Below are positions 1 through 6,830 of a stretch of DNA of 64,000 nt, in pieces. Every line of letters starts with the position of its first letter. Position 1 is the stretch's first letter. Under the pieces are notes generated by a model. The model was not told the DNA's origin, made no database searches, and was given only the letters and a program-made list of their open reading frames with translations. A program made the position numbers and the translations under genes. Origin of the DNA: Acidiferrum sp963764675 (lineage in GTDB: Bacteria > Acidobacteriota > Terriglobia > Acidiferrales > UBA7541); NCBI GenBank assembly GCA_963764675.1, contig CAVXTQ010000006.1:124001-188000 (forward strand). The letters are read 5' to 3'.

Positions 1-299
1 GCGAATTTTTTCGGGTCCGGCCAATCGCTGTGTCCGAAGCCCGGGTAATCGGGCGCGACCAGGTGATAGCGATCGGAAAGCCGGGCGAAGAGTGGCTCGA
101 ACATCCGCGATGAAGAAGGAAGTCCGTGCAGGAGGAGCAGCGTCGGCGCACCTTTCGGGCCGGCCTCTCTGTAAAAGATGGAGAGCCCATCGATCTGTAT
201 CGTCTGATAAGTGACCGGGTGTTCCACGGGACGTTCCTTTCCTTGGGCCTGGGCCAGCAATTGGCGCGGTGGGAGCATCAGAAAAACTACCACCGCCAT
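1..299 (-). CDS. alpha/beta hydrolase, N-terminal part (runs off left edge)
   Basis: The minus strand reads a signal-peptide-like start (MAVVVFLMLPPRQLLAQAQG) followed by a typical alpha/beta-hydrolase opening: LLLLHGLPSSSRMF, which holds the oxyanion-hole HG motif, then LVAPDYPGFGHSD. This resembles epoxide hydrolases and haloalkane dehalogenases. Only about 100 residues are present. The catalytic triad lies beyond the window, so the substrate cannot be named. An in-frame ATG at 350 would add 17 residues. I prefer 299 because a hydrophobic export segment begins there. Confidence 0.75.
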   Translation of the reverse strand, partial: MAVVVFLMLPPRQLLAQAQGKERPVEHPVTYQTIQIDGLSIFYREAGPKGAPTLLLLHGLPSSSRMFEPLFARLSDRYHLVAPDYPGFGHSDWPDPKKF

Positions 300-393
300 G
301 CAGGAGGCCTGCAAGCATTTGTACCTGCAGGAAGAGTTGAGAAGGCGCATTTATTTACCCTGCCTAGAACTCCAGCTCTCTCAGCCATATGCA

Positions 394-921
394 TCAGGAG
401 TCCTCTCTGTCCCCCGCGACTTCGAAAATGACTTCCAGCTCGACCGGGGTGCCGAGCGGAAGGCTTGCGACGCCATACACCAAGCGGCAAGGGTTCTTCT
501 CTTTTCCGAAGACTTCCTGCAGGAATTCCGAAGCGGCGTCAGCGACTTTCGGTTGATCGCGGACATCTCCCGAAGTGGCCACCGATACGCCGAGTCGGAC
601 GATCCGCGTCACTTTGTCGAGTGATCCCAAGTGCTTCCGCGCGACAGCCAGGACGTTGAGCGCCGCGAGGCGAGCCGCTTTGCGTCCCGCTTCCACGTCG
701 AGCTCCGCGCCGACGCGCCCGATGAATTTCGCCTCGCGGCCTTCCGTGGGAAGCATCCCTGTCAGAAAAAGTAGATTGCCCGTCTGCACCGCTTCGACGT
801 AGGTACCGAACGGCTCAGGCGGCGCCGGGAGCTCGACGCCAAGTTCTTTCAAGCGTTGCTCGGCACTCACCGGCAGAGAGCCTTCGCTCCTTGCCACTTG
901 CGCTCCAAGATTTGTGTTCAC
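394..921 (-). CDS. RidA family protein (YjgF/YER057c/UK114)
   Basis: A 175-residue protein of the RidA fold. Members of the subfamily with RidA itself deaminate reactive enamine/imine intermediates, but many relatives have no tested function. Family features seen are NLLFLTGMLPTEG near the N-terminus, the helix GRKAARLAALNVLAVARK, and a C-terminal GTPVELEVIFEVAG. A longer in-frame ORF opens at 981, but AGGAGG sits just before a GTG at 921 and the homologous region begins soon after, so I place the start there. It lies upstream of the nucleoside genes, on the same strand as them. Confidence 0.85.
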   Translation of the reverse strand: MNTNLGAQVARSEGSLPVSAEQRLKELGVELPAPPEPFGTYVEAVQTGNLLFLTGMLPTEGREAKFIGRVGAELDVEAGRKAARLAALNVLAVARKHLGSLDKVTRIVRLGVSVATSGDVRDQPKVADAASEFLQEVFGKEKNPCRLVYGVASLPLGTPVELEVIFEVAGDREDS

Positions 922-999
922 GTATGTCCCTCCTGTAGGGATTTGCTCGATGGTGCCGCATGTAGGGCGGGAAGACCGCACGTAGCCTTCAGCCCGGCC

Positions 1000-1863
1000 C
1001 TAAATAGCACCTGCGATGCGGGGGATTATCGCTCTTAGCAGGGCGATGAAATCGTTTTTTACGCGGGCGCCGGTTTCGAAGACTTCTTCGGCGGTTAGCG
1101 TTGCGCCGGTGATTCCGGCGGCCATGTTGGTGACGCAGGAGATTCCGAGGACGCGGATGTTGGCGTGACGCGCGGCAATCACTTCGGGAACCGTGGACAT
1201 GCCGACGAGGTCGGCGCCGAGGGTGCGAAAGGCATGGATCTCGGCGGGAGTTTCGTAGTTGGGGCCGGAGAGCGCGACATAGACGCCTTCGTGAAGATTG
1301 AGTTTGAGTTTTTTTCCTTCTTCGGCGACGAAGCGGCGAAATTCGGGATCGTAGGCGTGGGTCACATCGGGAAAACGCGGGCCGAAGCGGTCGTCGTTGG
1401 GACCGATGAGAGGATTCGCGCCCTGCAAGTTGATGTGATCGCGCAGGGCCACGAGCGCGCCTTGGGAATAGCTGAGATTGATGCCTCCGGCGGCGTTGGT
1501 GAGAATGACGGCTTTGATGCCCATGCGCGTGAACACGCGGATGGGGAAAGCGACGTCTTGCGCGGAGTAGCCTTCGTACAGGTGGACGCGGCCTTGCATG
1601 GCAGCGACGGGGACGTCACCGACCTTACCGACGACGAGTTGGCCGGCGTGGCCGATGGCGGTGGAGCGGGGAAAATTGGGGATCTTGGCGTAAAGGATTT
1701 TTGTTGCGGCGGCGAATTCGTCAGCGAAGGCACCTAGGCCGGAGCCCAGGACGAGAGCGATGCGGGGACGGAGTTTGGTTTTGCTATGGATGAATTTTGC
1801 GGCGCGGGTGGCGCGAGCGAATTCGGAGTTGGGTGAGAGCGCGGTCTGGGATTTCGTGGTCAT
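1000..1863 (-). CDS. punA: purine nucleoside phosphorylase (trimeric PNP family)
   Basis: Catalyses phosphorolysis of inosine/guanosine-type nucleosides to free base and ribose-1-phosphate. At 287 residues it has the usual length of the low-molecular-mass trimeric class. The phosphate-binding start IALVLGSGLGAFADEF, the GGINLSYSQGALVALRDH block and the family signature MSTVPEVIAARHANIR are all visible. It follows the CNT nucleoside permease and pyrimidine-nucleoside phosphorylase on the same strand, forming a salvage cluster. No clear Shine-Dalgarno sequence precedes the ATG at 1863. A methylthioadenosine phosphorylase role is possible but the signature fits PNP better. Confidence 0.9.
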   Translation of the reverse strand: MTTKSQTALSPNSEFARATRAAKFIHSKTKLRPRIALVLGSGLGAFADEFAAATKILYAKIPNFPRSTAIGHAGQLVVGKVGDVPVAAMQGRVHLYEGYSAQDVAFPIRVFTRMGIKAVILTNAAGGINLSYSQGALVALRDHINLQGANPLIGPNDDRFGPRFPDVTHAYDPEFRRFVAEEGKKLKLNLHEGVYVALSGPNYETPAEIHAFRTLGADLVGMSTVPEVIAARHANIRVLGISCVTNMAAGITGATLTAEEVFETGARVKNDFIALLRAIIPRIAGAI

Positions 1864-1958
1864 GGTCGGGACAAACTTAGCCTAAATACGCCCGCCTCGG
1901 AAGGCGCGGGCGATGCGAAGGCGTGGTTAAGCGAAACATCGGCGGCGTGGGCAGCGGG

Positions 1959-1982
1959 GGCACAGACAGGAGTGTCTGTGCC
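1959..1982. repeat. dispersed palindrome, CACAGACA/TGTCTGTG family
   Basis: A 10-bp stem (GG plus CACAGACA, pairing with TGTCTGTG plus CC) closes a GGAG loop between punA and the nucleoside permease. A second copy in the opposite orientation lies at 32343-32364, with CTCT where the complement of this loop reads CTCC. The position is intergenic and there is no T-run, so I call it a REP-like element, not a terminator. Confidence 0.7.
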
Positions 1983-1998
1983 ACTTGGCCGGTGCCAC

Positions 1999-3219
1999 TC
2001 ATGTGAGGATGCCGACGATGGCGGCGGACATTAGGTTGGCCATGGTGCCTGCGAGCATGGCGCGGATACCAAATTTGGCGAGTTGGTCGCGCTGCTCTGG
2101 GGCGAGCGCGCCGATGCCGCCGATCTGGATGCCGATGGAGCTGAGATTCGCGAAGCCGCAGAGAGCGAAGGTGGCGATGGTGAAGCTGCGCGGATCGAGC
2201 ACTCCCCTCATCGTGCCGAGCTGCGCGAAGGCGACGAATTCGTTGAGCACCATGCGGGTGCCCAGCAAATTGCCGATGGCGGCGGCATCGTGCCAGGGGA
2301 TGCCGATCAGCCACGCGACCGGCGCGAAAACCCAGCCGAGAACTTCTTGCAAGCTGTAGGGGAACCAGCCGATGTGCATATGCACCCAGCCCATCATGGC
2401 GTTCACGAGGGCCAGGAGCGAAAGAAAGACGATCAACATAGCGCCGACGTTCAGCGCCAAGTGCAAGCCGTCAACGGTGCCGCGCGCGATGGCACCGAGC
2501 ACGTTGGATTCTTTTTCGCCCGGAGGCATTTCCACGCGGCCGGCGGTAAGGGGCTGCTCGGTTTCCGGAACGAGCATCTTGGCCATCAAGAGCGTGCCGG
2601 GAGCGGTCATGATCACGGCGGTGAGAAGACTCTTGGCGTCCGCGCCGCCCACACGGATGTAGGCGGCCATCATGCCGCCGGAGATGTGGGCCATGCCGCT
2701 GGTCATCACGGTCATTAACTCGGATTTGGTGAGCTTGGGGAGAAACGGGCGAATGGTGAGCGGGGCTTCGGTCTGGCCCATAAAGATGCTGGCGGCGACG
2801 TTGAGGGATTCCGCGCCGCTGGCGCCCATGATTTTGGTCATGAGCCACGCCGCGCCGCGAATGATGATTTGCATGATGCCCAGGTGATAGAGGACGGCGA
2901 AAAACGCAGCGATGAAGATGATGGTGGGCAACACTTGGAAGGCGAAGATGAGTCCAAGGGAAGAATCCGCCTTGCCGATTTCTCCGAAGATAAACGCGGA
3001 GCCAACGTAGGAAAAGTCGAGGAGATGCTTGGCGCCGTCGCCAAGGACTTGGAACAAAATTTGGCCGGAGTGGACGCGGAGGACGAACAGGCCGAGGACG
3101 ACTTGCAAGCCGAGACCCCAGGCGACGGTTTTGAGGCGGATGGCTTTGCGGTCGGTGGAAAAGATGTAGGCGAGGCCGAGGATGGCGGCCATGCCGAGCA
3201 GACCCACGAAGCGTCCCAT
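1999..3219 (-). CDS. concentrative nucleoside transporter (CNT/NupC family)
   Basis: A 406-residue inner-membrane nucleoside-cation symporter that would feed the flanking phosphorylases. Many hydrophobic helices are visible, with the CNT signatures SIFMGQTEAPLTIRPF in the middle and GTRMVLNEFVAFAQL plus CALCGFANLSSIGIQIGG-type segments near the C-terminus. A GAGG motif six bases before the ATG at 3219 supports the start. It sits between the pyrimidine- and purine-nucleoside phosphorylases on the same strand. Specificity for purines, pyrimidines or both cannot be read from the sequence. Confidence 0.9.
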   Translation of the reverse strand: MGRFVGLLGMAAILGLAYIFSTDRKAIRLKTVAWGLGLQVVLGLFVLRVHSGQILFQVLGDGAKHLLDFSYVGSAFIFGEIGKADSSLGLIFAFQVLPTIIFIAAFFAVLYHLGIMQIIIRGAAWLMTKIMGASGAESLNVAASIFMGQTEAPLTIRPFLPKLTKSELMTVMTSGMAHISGGMMAAYIRVGGADAKSLLTAVIMTAPGTLLMAKMLVPETEQPLTAGRVEMPPGEKESNVLGAIARGTVDGLHLALNVGAMLIVFLSLLALVNAMMGWVHMHIGWFPYSLQEVLGWVFAPVAWLIGIPWHDAAAIGNLLGTRMVLNEFVAFAQLGTMRGVLDPRSFTIATFALCGFANLSSIGIQIGGIGALAPEQRDQLAKFGIRAMLAGTMANLMSAAIVGILT

Positions 3220-3261
3220 TTAGTCCTCTTTTTCCGCCTCGATGGACATTACATCGAAGAT

Positions 3262-3279
3262 GCCGCCCTTAAGGGCGGC
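3262..3279. repeat. perfect 18-bp palindrome (GCCGCCCTTAAGGGCGGC)
   Basis: Located in the spacer between the pyrimidine-nucleoside phosphorylase and the nucleoside transporter and followed by GCTACA. An almost identical copy with the same flank lies at 63242-63259, between two isc genes 60 kb away, with one base changed. Confidence 0.75.
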
Positions 3280-3330
3280 GCTACATTTAAACCTTCACTG
3301 GCCAAACGCCTCCGCCACTGAAACTGACAC

Positions 3331-4641
3331 TCAGGCGCCGACAAGGCGCCGGATGAGCGGTGGAGTGTCCCGCGGGGCTTCGGTCCCGACTACGTAGCCT
3401 CCAGCGATCAGATTCTTGGCTTCGGCGAGTTTGGCGTCGGCATTGTAGTGGATGGCGGCCAAGGGTTCACCTTTTTCCACGCGATCGCCGATGCGCTTGC
3501 GAAATTCGAGGCCAACGCCGGGATCGATAGCGTCTTCTTTTTTTTCGCGGCCGCCGCCGAGCATGGCGAGGGCGATGCCGAATTGCTCGCAATTGGTGGC
3601 GGTGATGAAGCCAGCGTTTTCACTGGGGACATCGACGTGAAATCGCGCCTTGGGGAGGCGCTGCGGCTCGTCGACGACGCGTTCGTCGCCGCCTTGCAGC
3701 TTGATTCCCTGCTTGAATTTCTCTTTGGCCTGGCCGGTGGCGATTAGGGTTTCGGCGAGGCGGCGACCCTCGTCAACGGATTTGGTGCGCTCGCCGAGAT
3801 AGAACATCCACGCGGAAAGCTCGATGCTCAGATCGCGAAGGTCGGCTGGGCCATGGCCACTGAGGACGTCGATGGACTCGATCACTTCGTTGGCATGGCC
3901 GGCAGCGCGGCCGAGCGGCTGGTCCATGCCGGTGATCAGCGCGACGACTTTTTTGCCCATGCGCTTGCCGGTTTCGACCATGACTTCGGCGAGGCGGACA
4001 GCGTCATCTTCGCGCTTCATGAAAGCGCCGGAGCCGGTTTTGACGTCGAGAACGAGAGCGTCGATGCCTTCGGCGAGCTTCTTGCTCATGATGGAGGCGC
4101 AAATCAAGCCGATATTTTCGACGGTGCTGGTGACGTCGCGGAGGGCGTAGATTTTTTTGTCGGCGGGAGCGACTTCGGCGGTTTGACCGATCAGACCCAT
4201 GCCGCACTCGCTGAGCACGTGGCGGAACTGGTCGAGCGAGAGATTGACGTTGAAGCCGGGGATGGCTTCGAGCTTGTCGAGCGTGCCACCGGTGTGGCCG
4301 AGGCCGCGTCCGCTGATCATCGGGACGGTGAGGCCGCCAGCCGCGACGATCGGCGCGAGGATGAGAGAGGTTTTGTCGCCGACGCCCCCGGTGGAGTGCT
4401 TGTCCACTTTTTTGCCGGGGAGATCGGAGAGATTCAGCACTTCGCCGGAATACAGCATGACTTCGGTGAGCGCGGCGAGCTCCGAGCGGGACATGCCACG
4501 AATCCAGACCGCCATGAGCCATGCCGCCATCTGGTAGTCGGGGATATCGCCGCGGGTGTAGCCGGAGACAAGGAAGTCGATCTCTTCGCGGGAGTGTTCG
4601 CCGGAGTCGCGTTTTTTCCGAATGAGGTCGACGGCGCGCAT
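3331..4641 (-). CDS. pyrimidine-nucleoside / thymidine phosphorylase
   Basis: Phosphorolysis of thymidine and/or uridine in pyrimidine salvage. Family features are MRAVDLIRKKRDSGEHSREE at the N-terminus, the glycosyltransferase-family-3 region KHSTGGVGDKTSLILAP, then ISGRGLGHTGGTLDKLE and DVKTGSGAFM. The ORF extends upstream to 4773, but family members begin at the MRAVDLI equivalent, giving 436 residues, the normal size. No strong ribosome-binding site is seen before 4641 (nor before 4722 or 4773), so the start rests on homology. First gene of the nucleoside salvage cluster. DeoA versus Pdp cannot be decided here. Confidence 0.88.
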   Translation of the reverse strand: MRAVDLIRKKRDSGEHSREEIDFLVSGYTRGDIPDYQMAAWLMAVWIRGMSRSELAALTEVMLYSGEVLNLSDLPGKKVDKHSTGGVGDKTSLILAPIVAAGGLTVPMISGRGLGHTGGTLDKLEAIPGFNVNLSLDQFRHVLSECGMGLIGQTAEVAPADKKIYALRDVTSTVENIGLICASIMSKKLAEGIDALVLDVKTGSGAFMKREDDAVRLAEVMVETGKRMGKKVVALITGMDQPLGRAAGHANEVIESIDVLSGHGPADLRDLSIELSAWMFYLGERTKSVDEGRRLAETLIATGQAKEKFKQGIKLQGGDERVVDEPQRLPKARFHVDVPSENAGFITATNCEQFGIALAMLGGGREKKEDAIDPGVGLEFRKRIGDRVEKGEPLAAIHYNADAKLAEAKNLIAGGYVVGTEAPRDTPPLIRRLVGA

Positions 4642-4753
4642 GCGTGTGGGAAGGTGAGGCGGGAGCGTAACATTTCCGGGAGCCGGAGGCCAGAGGTTGG
4701 GGGTAAAGGCACACTTCGACATGGATTTGGGAGGTTGGGATGACACCGCAAAA

Positions 4754-4771
4754 GCGGCGGCTAGCCGCCGC
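4754..4771. repeat. perfect 18-bp GC-rich palindrome
   Basis: GCGGCGGCTAGCCGCCGC, centred on CTAG, lies between the phosphorylase and the DUF4440-like gene. No adjacent T-run is present. It belongs to the same class of short intergenic inverted repeats seen elsewhere in the window. Confidence 0.6.
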
Positions 4772-4782
4772 ACTCCAAAGGG

Positions 4783-5250
4783 TCAGAGGGGTTGTTGTGC
4801 CCCCGGCGGGAGGAGAGTGATCTGGCCGGCGATGACGCGCCAGCCATGGGGAGTGTTGATGTATACGTGAATGACGCGCATCTGGCTGGAGAACCGCTGG
4901 GAATTAAAAACGCCGCGCGCTGACCATAGGCAAGTGGCGATGGCCGCGTCCCGGTAGATGCGGACGTTAATGTCGGAAGCGTTGAACGAGTCGTATTTAA
5001 CGTCGGGCGTTTGGACAGCGTCGATGAACAGGGACTTGTTCACGGTTTGGCCGTGAGAGAGCGAGCCGCTGAAATCGTCGCTGTAGACACGGCGAAAAAA
5101 GGTGCCCGTGTTGGTTTGGATGGCGCGCGCCGCCTCGTTCTCGAGGTTGAGTATCTCCTGGCGCTGCAATTCGGGGTTGGCGGCCTGCTCTTCTTCCTGT
5201 TGCCAACCAAAAGCCAAGCCGAGGATGAGCAGCGCTACAACCTTGTTCAT
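4783..5250 (-). CDS. exported SnoaL/DUF4440-like (NTF2-fold) protein
   Basis: 155 residues. It begins with a short hydrophobic export segment (MNKVVALLILGLAFGW), followed by an NTF2-like domain with the usual DUF4440 layout: a helical start ILNLENEAARAIQTNT, then RRVYSDDFSGSLSHG, and a strand-rich end ending in HGWRVIAGQITLLPP. Such domains are often small-molecule binding or isomerase-like, and no active residue can be assigned here. GGAGG about ten bases before the ATG supports the start. A 12-kb-scale link to any pathway is not visible. Confidence 0.7.
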   Translation of the reverse strand: MNKVVALLILGLAFGWQQEEEQAANPELQRQEILNLENEAARAIQTNTGTFFRRVYSDDFSGSLSHGQTVNKSLFIDAVQTPDVKYDSFNASDINVRIYRDAAIATCLWSARGVFNSQRFSSQMRVIHVYINTPHGWRVIAGQITLLPPGAQQPL

Positions 5251-5473
5251 GCCGGGACGCCTCCCTTGAGGAGCTGGGACCCTGCCGGAGTCACCTACGG
5301 CCAGTATACGAGTTCCGTAAACGGGCGGACGGAGATTGAGATGTGTGTGTGCGTTGGGAGTTGCTAGGCTCGGCGGAGGCCGATCTTAGAGGAGACTTAG
5401 GGAAACGGAGGATGCCGCACGGCACCCCCGCCGAGTATGGCAGGGGTGCAGCGCGGGAAAATGGGTTGCGGAA

Positions 5474-6250
5474 CTACTTGTGAGTCATGGTGTCTACGCG
5501 GGCGAGAGTGTCGCGGTGACCGGCGGGGTCAATCGTGGAACCAAAACCAGCCCAGCCAGCGGGATTGCCCTTCTCGGACTCATCGAGAGCGGCGTTGAAT
5601 TTGTCGATGCCCTCGGGTCCGTTGGCGATGATGGCGACGTTGAAGGCGCCCGGATCGGAGGAGTGAACGGTTTCCTCGTCGATCTGATACGCGTGAAGCG
5701 CGCCGTCGGCCAGCAGTTTTTCGAGCAGGGCGACCATGGTGGCCTTCATGATTTTGCCGTCGGGATCGCTGGAGCCGGCCTTGGCGCGCCAGTTGCCGAC
5801 ACGCAAGTAGCCGTTGGTGAAGGTTCCAGAGTGGGCGTTGTAATCGCGGCTCTCCAAGATGTAGTCCCAATGCTTGGCGGCGGCAAAAGGCGCAGCGACG
5901 GCAGCGGGCGCGGTGCGAAGGGCTTCGAGGACTTTGAGGATACCGGCCATAGAGCTGGCGGAAAACCACGTGCCGTGCGTCGGCGCGCCTTCCTGGTGAT
6001 TGAGGACCGCAAAGCTGCCGTAGGCGACCAGGGTGCCGTCGGCTACTGCCTTTTTCATGGCGTCGTTGTCGGCGGCTTCGAGCTTCAAATAGTCGGCCCA
6101 CATGGCGCGTGGGACGGCCCATTCGGAAACATACGTGTACAGCGGGGCCTTTTCCGCGCTTTGCGATTGCGCCGATGCCCGATTGGCACTAAGCGGCAAA
6201 AGCGTGAGCGCACACAACACGAACAGGGTACGGATCGATCGAATACGCAT
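5474..6250 (-). CDS. conserved exported hypothetical protein
   Basis: 258 residues with a clear signal peptide (hydrophobic TLFVLCALTLLPLSA, then an AQS cleavage region near residue 28). AAGGAG sits seven bases before the ATG. The mature part is of mixed alpha/beta composition and I do not recognise a catalytic motif. Repeated blocks of the kind WADYLKLE and LEKLLADGALHAYQIDEE could suggest a duplicated dimeric alpha-beta-barrel-like fold, but that is speculation. It is read away from the PadR/ADOP pair, with 235 bp between the divergent starts. Confidence 0.65.
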   Translation of the reverse strand: MRIRSIRTLFVLCALTLLPLSANRASAQSQSAEKAPLYTYVSEWAVPRAMWADYLKLEAADNDAMKKAVADGTLVAYGSFAVLNHQEGAPTHGTWFSASSMAGILKVLEALRTAPAAVAAPFAAAKHWDYILESRDYNAHSGTFTNGYLRVGNWRAKAGSSDPDGKIMKATMVALLEKLLADGALHAYQIDEETVHSSDPGAFNVAIIANGPEGIDKFNAALDESEKGNPAGWAGFGSTIDPAGHRDTLARVDTMTHK

Positions 6251-6485
6251 TCTTCTCTCTCCTTGATCTTCTCCGCCAAAAAGGCGGGGTCAGGCAAACT
6301 GATTTTTTGGTAAGGGGCCGAACAACTTGAAGTGGTGCGACAGTACTCCGCGGGTTAGGTAGTGTCAAGCATTCGGGCCGGCGCCAGCGCGTGAGAGAAT
6401 CTTCTATTGCTTTCCCATAGGGAGGTGTGACACTCTCGTCGAGATATGGGTATCCAATAGGAACTGCGCAGCGAGAGGGAGAACG

Positions 6486-6830
6486 ATGGGCGGGAAAGCG
6501 GACGTGTGGCAAGGGACGCTGGCTCTGATGGTGCTAAAGACCCTGGATACGCTGGGGCCGTTGCACGGATACGGGATCGCGCGGCGCATCGAGCAGACCA
6601 GCGGCGACCTGCTGGCGGTGAACTACGGAACGCTGTATCCCGCGCTTTTGAAATTGGAGCAGGAGGGCTACATCCGCTCGGAGTGGGGCGTGTCGGACAA
6701 CAACCGCAAAGCCAAGTATTACAAGTTGACGCGCGCCGGGCGAAAACAACTGGACCGCGAGGAACGCGACTGGGAGCAAACGACCGCGATCTTGGCGAGG
6801 TTTTTGGCTCGCGGCGAGGGACAGTCATGA
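6486..6830 (+). CDS. PadR family transcriptional regulator
   Basis: 114-residue winged-helix repressor. The PadR core is plain: LALMVLKTLDTLGPLHGYGI, then a recognition region with YGTLYPALLKLEQEGYI, then a C-terminal dimerisation helix. Its TGA overlaps the ATG of the downstream ADOP permease (ATGA at 6827-6830), so the two are translationally coupled. PadR/ADOP pairs are typical of Acidobacteriota. By family analogy it probably represses this operon. The ligand is unknown. Confidence 0.9.
   Translation: MGGKADVWQGTLALMVLKTLDTLGPLHGYGIARRIEQTSGDLLAVNYGTLYPALLKLEQEGYIRSEWGVSDNNRKAKYYKLTRAGRKQLDREERDWEQTTAILARFLARGEGQS

Noticed and set aside
3853..4743. 296-codon plus-strand ORF inside the phosphorylase gene
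   Set aside because: Antisense shadow of a well-conserved gene in high-GC DNA.
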